Assembly (NCBI GenBank): GCA_934636655.1
Contig: CAKUAS010000003.1
Span: forward strand, 94,206-158,205
Source: an uncultured Oscillospiraceae bacterium
GTDB lineage: Bacteria > Bacillota > Clostridia > Oscillospirales > Oscillospiraceae
DNA: 64,000 nucleotides
Direction of reading: 5' to 3'
The notes under the pieces were generated by a model. That model saw only the letters and a list, made by a program, of their open reading frames with translations, did no database searches and was not told where the DNA came from. Shown one piece after another: positions 9,325 to 17,687 of the stretch (positions within the stretch are counted from its first letter, which is position 1; each line of letters starts with the position of its first letter). Position numbers and translations under genes: made by a program.

Positions 9325-9774
9325 TCACTTAAATCTCTGCTTTGCGGAAAATTCGCGGACGACGATCTTTTCGACGCAGGTGGCGTTGACTACAGCCTCC
9401 GAGCAGCCCATCTCATTAAAGCCGCAGTGGCGGCACAGGAGAGTGAGACCCTTGACGGCCTCCTCGCCGTGTATCTCGCTTATCTCGCCGCAGCCGATGA
9501 AGCTTTTGTAGTCCGCCGTCTGGTCGACAAAGCGCAGGCACATATCCGCCTCGACGCACACTCGATTATTCTTAGCCGCAAGCTCGTGCCGGCGGCCGAC
9601 CTTCGCTCCGTGAACGTAGAACGTAAATTCTCCGTTTTCGGCCTCATAGCCGAAGGATAGGGGCACGATGTAGGCCTCCTGCCCGTCGGCAAAGCCGAGA
9701 CGTATGGTGTCGCACTTATCTATAAGCGCCCTTATCTCCTCAAAATCCGTTATCGCGCGGTTTGCTTTTCTCAT
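9325..9774 (-). CDS. Pyridoxamine 5'-phosphate oxidase-like flavin-binding protein
   Basis: A 149-residue protein of the PNPOx-like split-barrel superfamily, close to the NimA/'pyridoxamine 5'-phosphate oxidase family' group. Visible traits are the N-terminal MRKANRAITD..I..LI..C.T.RLGF pattern, the strand PLSFGYE followed by FTFYVHGAKVGRR, and a late V.GCGEISEI. These proteins usually bind FMN (or haem), and the substrate is unknown. The ATG at 9774 overlaps the stop of the upstream glucosidase by one base (TGATG), so the two are translationally coupled. A TTG one codon earlier is possible but less likely. Confidence 0.82.
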   Translation of the reverse strand: MRKANRAITDFEEIRALIDKCDTIRLGFADGQEAYIVPLSFGYEAENGEFTFYVHGAKVGRRHELAAKNNRVCVEADMCLRFVDQTADYKSFIGCGEISEIHGEEAVKGLTLLCRHCGFNEMGCSEAVVNATCVEKIVVREFSAKQRFK

Positions 9775-11444
9775 CAAAACAGATACACCCTCATTTCATA
9801 CGGCCTTGTGGTAAAGCCGTTGGATATTACAAAATTGTTGTCGTAGTTGCCGAAGACCTGCTTTGTTTCGTCAAGCGTGATGCCGTCCGGTGCGTCGAAG
9901 CGCACGCTCTTTTCGGAGTATGAGCAGACGACCAGCAGCTTCTTTCCGGCGAGGTTTCGCTCGTAGACGTATAGCTCTTTGCTTTTTGGCATGTGCTCGA
10001 GATAGTCGCCGTATATGACGACGGGGTTATCGCGTCTAAACTGCAATGCGTCACGGTAGAAGTTAAGAATACTGTTCGGATCGTCGAGCTGGCTTTCAAC
10101 GTTAATGTCTTTATAATTGCCGTTTACGACGAACCAAGGTTTGCCGCTCGTGAAGCCGGCGTTGGGCGCATCTGACCACTGCATGCATGTCCTCGCATTA
10201 TCGCGCGAGGCCTTCTGCGCGAGCTTAAGCACAGTGTCCTTTGACAGACCGAGCGAGCGCGCGATACGGGCATTGTTCTTGACCATGATATCCTCGTATT
10301 TGTCGAGACTGTCGAGCGGCGTATTCACCATGCCGATCTCCTGCCCCTGATATACAAAGGGTGTGCCGCGCTGGAACAGATAGCTCGCCGCTATGCTTTT
10401 TCCGCTTTCAACGCGGTATTTTTCGCTGCCGTAGCGGCTTATTATACGCGGATGGTCGTGATTTTCCATGTAAAGCGCGTTCCATCCCTTGCCGTACATC
10501 TGCGTCTGCCATTTGGTGAAGGCTTTTTTGAGCTTTATGAGGTTAAACGGGTGCTGCATGAAGTCTGTTATGAAGCAGTCTGCCTCCATGTGAGCGAAGT
10601 TTATCATCATGTCCAGCACCTTGTCCTTGCCCTCGCGAACATAGCTCAGGGCGACCTCGGGCTCCATGCGCGGGCCCTCGCCGACGGTAAAGCAGTCGTA
10701 GAAATCCAGAACGTCGCGCTTGAACTCGGCAAGATAATCGTGGACTTTGGGCAGATTGGTATAGTACTGCATGCCCGTCGCCGCGGGGAGCTTCACCTTC
10801 GCGCTTGGCAGACCGTCTGCCTTGGCAATGTAGGTTATGACGTCCTCGCGGAAGCCGTCGACGCCCATATCCAGCCAGAAGCGCATGATGTCCTTTACCT
10901 CTTCACGCACCTTTGGGTTTGCCATGTTAAGGTCGGGCTGCTTTTTTGAGAATATGTGCATGTACCATTCATCGGTTGTCTTATCATACTCCCAGGCTCT
11001 GCCCTCGAACAGACTGTCCCAGTTGTTCGGGGGACGCTTTTTGCCCTTGCCGGGACGCCAGTAGTAATAGTCGCGGTAGGGGTTATCCTTGCTTTTGCGG
11101 CTTTCCTTGAACCACTCGTGCTCGTCGGAGGAGTGGTTGACGACAAGATCCATGAAAACGCGCATTCCGCGCTCGTGCGCGCCGTCGAGCACCTGCTTGA
11201 AAACCTCAAGGTTGCCGAAGTCGGGGTGGATGTTTTTATAGTCGGATATGTCGTAGCCGTAGTCGGCGTTGGGCGAGGGGTACAGCGGCGAGAACCATAT
11301 GCCGTCGACATTCAGCGAGGCGATATAGTCGAGCTTCGACAAAACGCCCCACAGGTCGCCTATGCCGTCGCCGTTGCCGTCGCAGAAGCTGCGGCACCAT
11401 ATCTGATACACCGCCATTTCTTTATACCAGCATTTCTTTTCCAT
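9774..11444 (-). CDS. GH13 alpha-glucosidase (oligo-1,6-glucosidase type)
   Basis: A 556-residue cytoplasmic glycoside hydrolase family 13 enzyme. It has no signal peptide. The four conserved GH13 regions are readable: DLVVNHSS (residues 99-106), GFREDVI with nucleophile Asp201, the acid/base Glu256 in TVGEGPRM, and ENHDHPR with Asp330. Valine directly after the nucleophile (DVI) is the residue associated with alpha-1,6 specificity in oligo-1,6-glucosidases. The enzyme therefore probably releases glucose from isomalto-oligosaccharides, although trehalose-6-phosphate or sucrose hydrolysis cannot be excluded. There are no sugar transporter or regulator genes beside it; it is coupled only to the PNPOx-like gene. 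Confidence 0.9.
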   Translation of the reverse strand: MEKKCWYKEMAVYQIWCRSFCDGNGDGIGDLWGVLSKLDYIASLNVDGIWFSPLYPSPNADYGYDISDYKNIHPDFGNLEVFKQVLDGAHERGMRVFMDLVVNHSSDEHEWFKESRKSKDNPYRDYYYWRPGKGKKRPPNNWDSLFEGRAWEYDKTTDEWYMHIFSKKQPDLNMANPKVREEVKDIMRFWLDMGVDGFREDVITYIAKADGLPSAKVKLPAATGMQYYTNLPKVHDYLAEFKRDVLDFYDCFTVGEGPRMEPEVALSYVREGKDKVLDMMINFAHMEADCFITDFMQHPFNLIKLKKAFTKWQTQMYGKGWNALYMENHDHPRIISRYGSEKYRVESGKSIAASYLFQRGTPFVYQGQEIGMVNTPLDSLDKYEDIMVKNNARIARSLGLSKDTVLKLAQKASRDNARTCMQWSDAPNAGFTSGKPWFVVNGNYKDINVESQLDDPNSILNFYRDALQFRRDNPVVIYGDYLEHMPKSKELYVYERNLAGKKLLVVCSYSEKSVRFDAPDGITLDETKQVFGNYDNNFVISNGFTTRPYEMRVYLF

Positions 11445-11552
11445 AACATTTCTCCCGGTTATTGATTGATTTTAATAATTTTATCACATTGCAATTGTCC
11501 TTGCAATCGAATAATTTTTTGCGGCTATCGGGGGAGAATAATTGATATCGTA

Positions 11553-11581
11553 TTGACAATGCGGCGCGCATATTGTACTAT
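11553..11581 (+). promoter_or_regulatory. Sigma-A promoter for the ECF S component/coaX operon
   Basis: TTGACA, 17 bases, TACTAT. The first start codon is at 11966, giving a leader of roughly 375 bases that contains palindromic element 2. Confidence 0.7.
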
Positions 11582-11609
11582 TTTACGCGAAATAGGCTGA
11601 TGCCTATAG

Positions 11610-11911
11610 CTGACGGGAGTCGAACACCTACCGGTTTTGACAGGCTGATTTTCACTCATGCTTCGTTAAAACCCTTGAAAATACGTCAGTATTCCCTGCG
11701 GGCTTTGCCTTGCCTGAGCAAAAATCAGCTCTGCCAAAACTGCAAAGCACCTGTTGCTGTCAATTTTCAGGTGATTTTCGTTCTTCTTTAGTGAAGATGG
11801 GCCGGCGCCCATCAAGATAAAAAGGGCGAAAAGCGCCGAAAAGGGCTGCTGACAGGCGGCAGGGGTTCAGCTCTCGTCAGCTATAGCTGACGGGTGTTTG
11901 GTTCCCGTCAG
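11610..11911. repeat. Nested palindromic element 2 (family of four)
   Basis: A 302-base non-coding element. Its ends are CTGACGGGAGTCGAACACC (11610-11628) and the complement GGTGTTTGGTTCCCGTCAG (11893-11911), 16 of 19 paired. An inner inverted repeat, GGTTTTGACAGGCTGATTTT against GCAAAAATCAGCTCTGCC, encloses the core at 11673-11726 (TTGAAAATACGTCAGTATTC then CCTGCGGGCTTTGCCTTGCC). The core is also found at 5362-5415 (reversed) and 53261-53320. A second module at 11796-11855 (GGCCGGCGCC and CGAAAAGCGCCGAAAAGGG) recurs reversed at 60339-60393. The distance from core to GGCCGGCGCC, about 70 bases, is kept in element 1. No ORF is credible here. Confidence 0.8.
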
Positions 11912-11965
11912 TAATAAAAACAGCGCCGCACCCGGCACGGATCGGGGCGACAGCAGGAGGTAAAA

Positions 11966-12565
11966 ATGAATAACGGCAAACAAATGGGCAAGACTCGGCG
12001 CATGACCGGCCTTGCGATCTTCACCGCGATCATCGTGGTGCTTCAGGTATTGTGCACGTTTGTGCGTTTCGGCCCGTTTTCGATAACGCTGGCTCTTGCG
12101 CCGATAATAATCGGCACGGCCATCTACGGCAAGGGCGCGGGCGCGTATCTCGGCGGTGTGTTCGGCCTTGTTGTGCTCATAACCGGCATTCTCGGCTGGG
12201 ACGGCGGCACGGTCATGCTGCTGATGAGCATAAATCCTGTGGGCTGCGTTCTCATCTGCCTTGTAAAAGGTGCGGCGGCGGGCTTCCTCGCCGGATTGTG
12301 CTACGAGGCGATATCGAAGAAAAACGACAAGACGGCTGTTCTGGTGTCCGGCATTGTTTGCCCCGTTGTAAATACCGGATTGTTCATCTTGGGCATGCTG
12401 GTATTTTTCTTTGATACGTTAAACGGCTGGGCCGGCGGTCAGAATATGCTGCTGTATATCATTGTTGGACTGACGGGCCTTAACTTTCTGGTGGAGCTCG
12501 GCGTTAACGTGCTGCTTGCCGCGGGAATCGAGCGGATCATCCGCGCCGGCAAGAAAATGCATTGA
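11966..12565 (+). CDS. ECF transporter S component, probably pantothenate (PanT-like)
   Basis: A 199-residue membrane protein with about six hydrophobic segments. Its N-terminal pattern (RRMTGLAIFTAIIVVLQVLC, then FGPFSITLALAPIIIGTAIYG) is typical of energy-coupling-factor substrate-binding subunits. S components bind a vitamin and rely on the shared EcfAA'T module, which is not in this window. Because the next gene is the pantothenate-using kinase CoaX, 20 bases downstream, pantothenate is the most likely substrate; this is inference from context. It has an excellent AGGAGG ribosome binding site. Confidence 0.82.
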   Translation: MNNGKQMGKTRRMTGLAIFTAIIVVLQVLCTFVRFGPFSITLALAPIIIGTAIYGKGAGAYLGGVFGLVVLITGILGWDGGTVMLLMSINPVGCVLICLVKGAAAGFLAGLCYEAISKKNDKTAVLVSGIVCPVVNTGLFILGMLVFFFDTLNGWAGGQNMLLYIIVGLTGLNFLVELGVNVLLAAGIERIIRAGKKMH

Positions 12566-12584
12566 TCAATTGAGGTAAGAGTTT

Positions 12585-13370
12585 ATGATACTGACGATAG
12601 ATGTCGGAAACACGAATGTTGTTCTCGGCTGTGTTGAGAACGGCGTTATAGTAAGCCGCAGCCGACTTGCGACGAACACGAGCGATCTGCCCAACGACTA
12701 CGCGCTTAAAATGCGCCAGAGCTTTGCGTTCGACGGGGTCGACTATATGAACTTTGACGGGGCTATCATGGCCTCGGTCGTGCCGCAGGTAAACCGGGCG
12801 ATACGCTCGGCGGTGCGCAAGCTCACGGGGCTTGAATGCATGATAGTCGGCGCAGGCATAAAAACCGGCGTCAACGTGAAGATCGACGATCCGGGCACGC
12901 TTGCCGGCGATCTGATAACCGGAGCTGTCGGCGCGGTTTCCATGTACGAGCCTCCGATCATCATCGTCGATATGGGAACGGCTACGACCATAGTCGCCAT
13001 AGATAAGGACGGCGCGTACATCGGCGGTGCGATCATACCGGGCGTGAACCTCTCGTTCGAGGCGCTCTCGCAGGGCACTAGCCTTCTGCCGAACATCTCA
13101 ATAGAAGCGCCGAAAAAGTGCATTGCGACAAACACCGTCGACAGCATGAAGTCCGGCGCTGTGTTCGGAACTGCCGCGATGATCGACGGCATGATAGACC
13201 GTATGGAGGACGAGCTCGGCCAGAAGGCCACGATAGTTGCGACCGGCGGCCTGTCCGGCGGAATAATCCCGTATTGCCGCCATGAGATACGCCATGAGCC
13301 GGACCTGCTGCTCAAGGGCCTTGCCATACTGTATCAGAAAAACGCAAAACCTAAAAAACAGGGCAAATAA
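12585..13370 (+). CDS. coaX: Type III pantothenate kinase
   Basis: Phosphorylates pantothenate, the first step of coenzyme A synthesis. The 261-residue protein has the ASKHA-fold phosphate motifs IDVGNTN (residues 5-11) and VDMGTATT (about 125-132), plus the GGAIIPGVNLSFEALS substrate loop (about 146-161). Type III kinases are not feedback-inhibited by CoA and need a monovalent cation. It sits directly after an S component for vitamin uptake, forming a salvage pair. Confidence 0.94.
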   Translation: MILTIDVGNTNVVLGCVENGVIVSRSRLATNTSDLPNDYALKMRQSFAFDGVDYMNFDGAIMASVVPQVNRAIRSAVRKLTGLECMIVGAGIKTGVNVKIDDPGTLAGDLITGAVGAVSMYEPPIIIVDMGTATTIVAIDKDGAYIGGAIIPGVNLSFEALSQGTSLLPNISIEAPKKCIATNTVDSMKSGAVFGTAAMIDGMIDRMEDELGQKATIVATGGLSGGIIPYCRHEIRHEPDLLLKGLAILYQKNAKPKKQGK

Positions 13371-13371
13371 G

Positions 13372-13403
13372 AAAAGATCCCGTCTAACATGACGGGATCT
13401 TTT
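13372..13403. terminator. Bidirectional terminator between coaX and the UPF0597 gene
   Basis: AAAAGATCCCGTC, six-base loop, GACGGGATCTTTT. It has A- and T-runs on both sides and separates two convergent genes. Confidence 0.88.
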
Positions 13404-13415
13404 CTTACCTTATTC

Positions 13416-14690
13416 TTATTCGTCGAGCATTATGTCGAGTATCTCCTCGTCGGTCTCACGCATGCCTTCGCGGGCGAGCTGGCCGACAGACTCTATGGTC
13501 TTCTCGACATCGTTTTTGAGTATTCCGTCGCCGCCGTGCAGCGCTTTGCCCTTTTCGTACAGGTCAAAGCCAAGAAGCCCTGCCTCGACTGCGGAGGCGA
13601 TCTTCGTTGCGCACGAAGGCTTTGCCCCGTCGCAGACTGTGCCGGATATCATGCCGAGGGTGTTTGTTATCGTTGCGGAAACGGCTTCGTATGTGCCGTC
13701 TACGAGCCATGCGACACCGGCCGCCGCACCGCAGCCGGCCGAGACCGCGCCGCAGAAGGCGCTGAGCCTGCCGATGGGCGTTTTCTGATGGATAGTGATG
13801 AGATTTGAAACGACAAGTGCGCGCAGAAGCTGCTCGTGACTTGCATGCATATCCAGTGCGTACACTATAACGGGCAGGGAAGCGGTCATGCCCTGATTTC
13901 CGCTGCCGGAGACTATGACGACGGGTAGCTCGCAGCCGCTCATCCTCGCGTCCGAGCCTGCCGCAGCCTGGGCGCGTGCGCGAACGCGTACATCGTCGCC
14001 GCGTGTTTCCAGAAGCGTTTTGCCGATCGACGCGCCGTAGTTTCCGCTCAGCCCCTCCTCGCTTATGGCGAGGTTATAATCTATCTGCCGCTCGAGCAGG
14101 CCGCTCACATCATCAAGGCGCACGGACTGCGCAAAATCGAGGATATCGCGCACGTTTAGAATGCTGCGGTCTGTTTCACTGCTTTTTCCGTCGGACGAGT
14201 CCTTTTTAAACAGCGTTTCGCCGTTTTTCTCTATGAGCACTATGTTCGTGTGATTATCGCAGATGCGAAGACGCACGCTGTCCGTGCCCGCGTACATATG
14301 CAGGTCGATATCAAGAAGCTTTCCGCTGTCGGACTTCATGACGGTCATCTCGCAGCTGTCCATAAATTCGGCTACCCTCGGTATCTCCTCGGGCTTTACG
14401 GAGGACAGCACCTCAAGTTGCTTATCCGCGTCGCCGACGACCGTTCCCGCGGCGACCGCCGCCGTGATGCCCTTGAGGCCGCCCGTGTTCGGAACGACGA
14501 CGCTTTTAACATTCTTTATGATGTTTCCGCTTATGACGATATCGATCCTGTCGGGCATTTTGCCGAGCGTCCGGCGCGCCTCTGCCGCCGCGTAGGCCAT
14601 GGCGATAGGCTCCGTGCAGCCCATTGCGGGCAGGAGCTCTTCACGCAATATTTGCAGATATTGCGAATACTTAACATCGCTAAGTTCCAT
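13416..14690 (-). CDS. UPF0597 / L-cysteine desulfidase family protein (CyuA/YhaM-like)
   Basis: A 424-residue protein matching the UPF0597 family, related to the [4Fe-4S] L-cysteine desulfidase/L-serine dehydratase alpha fold. The N-terminal LLPAMGCTEPIAMAYA motif supplies one cluster cysteine. Further cysteines occur in FCGAVSAGCGAAAG and in the C-terminal VCDGAKPSCATK, the usual three-cysteine pattern. Characterised members (CyuA, CdsB) break L-cysteine to pyruvate, ammonia and sulfide anaerobically. It is monocistronic with its own terminator. Serine as substrate is an alternative. Confidence 0.85.
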   Translation of the reverse strand: MELSDVKYSQYLQILREELLPAMGCTEPIAMAYAAAEARRTLGKMPDRIDIVISGNIIKNVKSVVVPNTGGLKGITAAVAAGTVVGDADKQLEVLSSVKPEEIPRVAEFMDSCEMTVMKSDSGKLLDIDLHMYAGTDSVRLRICDNHTNIVLIEKNGETLFKKDSSDGKSSETDRSILNVRDILDFAQSVRLDDVSGLLERQIDYNLAISEEGLSGNYGASIGKTLLETRGDDVRVRARAQAAAGSDARMSGCELPVVIVSGSGNQGMTASLPVIVYALDMHASHEQLLRALVVSNLITIHQKTPIGRLSAFCGAVSAGCGAAAGVAWLVDGTYEAVSATITNTLGMISGTVCDGAKPSCATKIASAVEAGLLGFDLYEKGKALHGGDGILKNDVEKTIESVGQLAREGMRETDEEILDIMLDE

Positions 14691-14794
14691 TCTTCTTCCC
14701 TCCGGGTGAAATTCTCTCCGAGGTCAGTATAGCATCAAAAACAAAAATTGCATAGAGTTTTCAATGCTTTGTGAACATCTTGTCGAAATAAGGC

Positions 14795-14823
14795 TTGAAC
14801 AGACGGGGACTGTGTGGTATACT
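14795..14823 (+). promoter_or_regulatory. Sigma-A promoter for the phosphatidyltransferase gene
   Basis: TTGAAC, 17 bases, TATACT, about 30 bases before the coding start. Confidence 0.65.
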
Positions 14824-14861
14824 CCTCATACAGTTGAGAGTGCAAATTGGAGATGTTTTTC

Positions 14862-15479
14862 TTGATAGGTTATTATAATTACACGGTGTGGCTCACCTTC
14901 ATCGGTATGCTGTCGTCGGTGACCGGCATGGGGCTTGCCATACAGGGTAAGATCACCCCTGCGGTCATATGCCTGATGTTCTCGGGCTTTTGCGATATGT
15001 TCGACGGTATCATCGCACGCACGAAAAAGGACCGCACGGATGAGGAGAAGCGCTTCGGTATCCAGCTCGATTCGCTCAGCGACATCGTGTGCTTCGGCGT
15101 TCTGCCCTTTGTTATCGGCGTCTGCGTCGGTGCGAGGGAGTGGTGGCAGATAGCGATAATGGCGCTGTTTGCGCTCGCCGGTCTCATAAGGCTTGCGTAT
15201 TTTAATGTCACCGAGGAGACGCGCCAGAAGCAGACGAACGAAAAGCGTAAGCATTATCTCGGCGTTCCGATAACATCCTCGGCGCTGACGGTGCCGCTGC
15301 TGTTCTGCTTCCGCGGACTTTTGGCCGGAGCTTTCCCGATAGCGTATACGCTGCTGCTTTTAGTTAACGGCCTTATGTTCGTCGTTCCCCTTCAGGTGAA
15401 AAAGCCGAGCAAAACCGGCCTTGCCGTTATGCTCGTTATCGGCATCGTCTGTACGGCGCTGATAATTATCTTTAAGTGA
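14862..15479 (+). CDS. CDP-alcohol phosphatidyltransferase, probably phosphatidylserine synthase
   Basis: A membrane enzyme that joins a CDP-diacylglycerol phosphatidyl group to a small alcohol. The diagnostic motif is complete: CDMFDGIIAR, then GIQLDSLSD (DG..AR...G...D...D), with a slightly longer middle insert than usual. About six hydrophobic segments follow. Length (about 205) and the CFGVLPF segment after the motif fit the PssA type, but phosphatidylglycerol- or inositol-type activity cannot be excluded. The start is uncertain. TTG at 14862 lies nine bases after GGAG and would give MIGYYNYTV, whereas ATG at 14853 directly abuts the SD; TTG was preferred. Confidence 0.8.
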   Translation: MIGYYNYTVWLTFIGMLSSVTGMGLAIQGKITPAVICLMFSGFCDMFDGIIARTKKDRTDEEKRFGIQLDSLSDIVCFGVLPFVIGVCVGAREWWQIAIMALFALAGLIRLAYFNVTEETRQKQTNEKRKHYLGVPITSSALTVPLLFCFRGLLAGAFPIAYTLLLLVNGLMFVVPLQVKKPSKTGLAVMLVIGIVCTALIIIFK

Positions 15480-15490
15480 ATAAGATACCA

Positions 15491-15524
15491 CGAAAAGCCC
15501 GGTTCGGATGAACCGGGCTTTTCG
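15491..15524. terminator. Bidirectional terminator
   Basis: CGAAAAGCCCGGTTC, GGAT loop and perfect complement, between convergent genes ending at 15479 and 15559. Confidence 0.88.
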
Positions 15525-15558
15525 TGTGTTTGCGCGTTTTAGTGTATTTATTATCTGA

Positions 15559-17562
15559 TCATCTGACGGCAGGCTCAAAATCCTCCTTGCCGTGGTTACA
15601 GATCGGACAAACGTAATCGTCGGGCAATTCTCCGTCGCATTCGACGAAGTGGTCGCACACTGTGCAGACGTAGCCCTTGACAGGCTCTCTGACCTCGGGA
15701 ACGACATGCTCGAAGTCCTCCTTGCCGTGCTTGCACAGGGGGCAGGTGAAGTCGTCGGGCAGCTCGCTTCCCTCGTGGAAGTAGCCGCATACCTTGCAGA
15801 CATAGCCCTCGACCGGCGCGGGAGCGGGGTTCTTCTTGGGCTTTATGTGAGCGTGGTAGTACGCATAGGTGCAGCTGGGTGCGTCGGACAGTATCTTTGC
15901 CTCGACGACGTTCGCAACGTACAGCACCTGAGTTTCAACATCGACAATGTCGATGACCTCACAGGAGAGTACGGCATTTGTGTACTTCGTCACATAGGGG
16001 ATGCCGTTTGACATGCGGTCGAGGTCGGCAAAATCGGCGAACTTATCGACATCGCGTCCGCTCTGGAATCCAAAGTGCTGGAACAGAGTGTAGGGTGCGT
16101 CCTCGGTAAGGATGGAGATGTTGAATCTTCCGGCCTTTGCGACCATGTCGCAGGTGTTATTCTTCTTTATGACGGAGATGGTGATCTTCTTCGGGTCGCT
16201 CGCTGCGACCTGACCTGCGGTGTTTATGACACAGCCGTAGTCCTTGCCGCTGACGTTCGTGGTGAGTATCTCAACGCCGTAGCTGAACCTGGTGAATACC
16301 TTGTTGTCGACCTCGAGTGCATTGCCCGCGGGCTCCGCCGCCGCTTCGAGGACCGGCAGTCTGGGCAGAATGTCCGAGGCGATATCATCGGCCAGCGCGT
16401 CGAGTTCACTTAGCTGTGCCTCGGTGATGTCTGATTTGAGCGAAACGGTCTGGCCTATAAACTGCGTGCCGCGCAGCTTACCGAGGATATCCTTCATGAG
16501 CTTGCCGCTGGTGGCTGCCCATGAGCCGTTTTCGAGTATGGCGATCTTACGCCCCTGAAGATTGTGGTTTGCGATATCGTGTACGAGATTTTCCATGGTG
16601 ACGAAGATACCGGCGTTGTACGTTGTCGAGGCAAAAACGAGGTGGCTGTATCTGAACGCGTCGGAGAGAATGTAGGATGCCGGAGTTACGGAGGTGTCGT
16701 ACACCTTGACCTTGACACCGCGCTCGACGAGCTTGCAGGCAAGAATATTTACGGTATTCTCCGTGTGGCCGTAAACCGAGGCATAGGCGATCATTACGCC
16801 GTCTTCCTCGGGAGTGTAGGAGCTCCACTTGAGATACTTGTCGAGGAAATCTCCGAAGTGGCTGCGCCATACAAAGCCGTGCAGGGGGCAGACGTAATTG
16901 AGCTCAAGCCCTGCTGCCTTTTTGAGAACTGCCTGCACCTGTGCGCCGTATTTGCCGACGATGTTTGTGTAGTAGCGCCGTGCCTCGTCGACGTAGTCGG
17001 CAAAGAAATCGACCTCGTCGCTGAACAGGTGACCGTTGAGCGCGCCGAAGGTGCCGAAGGCATCGGCCGAGAAGAGCATTTTGTCGGTCAGATCGTAGGT
17101 CATCATGACTTCGGGCCAGTGCACCATCGGAGCCATGACAAAGGTGAACTCGTGTCTGCCGGTTTGGAGCTTATCGCCCTCGGCGACAATGTGGTATTTA
17201 AGACTGTCAGACAGCGAGAAGAACTGACCGAGCATGGTCTTTATCTTCGCATTGCAGACGATGGTCACCTCGGGGTGGCGCAGCGTCAGTTCCTCGATGG
17301 TGGCCGCATGGTCGGGCTCCATATGCGAGATGACGAGGTAGTCGAGCTGCCTTCCGTCAAGAGCATGGGCGAGGTTTTCAAAGAATGTGCGGCTTACAGC
17401 CTTATCGACCGTGTCGAACAAAACGGTCTTTTCGTCGTTTAAGAGATACGCGTTGTAGGAAACGCCGTCGGGAACGCCGTAAACGCCCTCGAAGCAGGCA
17501 AGGCGGCGGTCATCGGCTCCGATCCAGGTCAGATCGGCGGTAACTTTTCTCGTGCAATGCAT
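15559..17562 (-). CDS. Multidomain flavodiiron protein: diiron MBL + flavodoxin + flavin reductase + two rubredoxins
   Basis: A 667-residue soluble protein for reducing O2 to water (or NO to N2O) in an anaerobe. The order of domains is as follows. The metallo-beta-lactamase diiron core has ligands in HMEPDHAA (H80, E82, D84, H85), MVHWPE, SADAFG and PLHGFVW. The flavodoxin domain starts near residue 250 (VMIAYASVYGHTENT FMN loop). A flavin-reductase split-barrel domain covers about 415-560. The first rubredoxin has YVCKVCGYFHEG and FTCPLCKHG, and the second, YVCTVCDHFVECDG and YVCPICNHG, fills the last 38 residues. Each rubredoxin keeps four cysteines, but the second lacks the usual CxxCG glycine. 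The chain can therefore carry NAD(P)H electrons to the diiron site internally. A Crp/Fnr regulator is transcribed divergently. Confidence 0.93.
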   Translation of the reverse strand: MHCTRKVTADLTWIGADDRRLACFEGVYGVPDGVSYNAYLLNDEKTVLFDTVDKAVSRTFFENLAHALDGRQLDYLVISHMEPDHAATIEELTLRHPEVTIVCNAKIKTMLGQFFSLSDSLKYHIVAEGDKLQTGRHEFTFVMAPMVHWPEVMMTYDLTDKMLFSADAFGTFGALNGHLFSDEVDFFADYVDEARRYYTNIVGKYGAQVQAVLKKAAGLELNYVCPLHGFVWRSHFGDFLDKYLKWSSYTPEEDGVMIAYASVYGHTENTVNILACKLVERGVKVKVYDTSVTPASYILSDAFRYSHLVFASTTYNAGIFVTMENLVHDIANHNLQGRKIAILENGSWAATSGKLMKDILGKLRGTQFIGQTVSLKSDITEAQLSELDALADDIASDILPRLPVLEAAAEPAGNALEVDNKVFTRFSYGVEILTTNVSGKDYGCVINTAGQVAASDPKKITISVIKKNNTCDMVAKAGRFNISILTEDAPYTLFQHFGFQSGRDVDKFADFADLDRMSNGIPYVTKYTNAVLSCEVIDIVDVETQVLYVANVVEAKILSDAPSCTYAYYHAHIKPKKNPAPAPVEGYVCKVCGYFHEGSELPDDFTCPLCKHGKEDFEHVVPEVREPVKGYVCTVCDHFVECDGELPDDYVCPICNHGKEDFEPAVR

Positions 17563-17630
17563 GGTAAACCTCCCAAAATTGTGTTTTATGATATGATTTT
17601 ATACGTTTTTATGCGAAATGATTGTAGCAT

Positions 17631-17653
17631 ATACGACAATTGTGTGATATAAT
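17631..17653 (+). promoter_or_regulatory. Extended -10 promoter and ACAATTGT palindrome in the divergent FDP/Crp intergenic region
   Basis: The 125-base gap between two divergent genes contains an extended -10, TGATATAAT (17645-17653), for the regulator. An 8-base palindrome, ACAATTGT (17636-17643), overlaps its upstream edge. There is no good -35, which suits an activator-dependent or autoregulated promoter. Assigning the palindrome as a Crp/Fnr site is inference. Confidence 0.4.
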
Positions 17654-17687
17654 CGTTCAAAAATCGTCTATAGGGGTGAATTTAGCA

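Noticed and set aside
11573..11791. 72-codon plus-strand frame inside palindromic element 2
   Set aside because: No ribosome binding site, and it spans the paired arms and core of the element.
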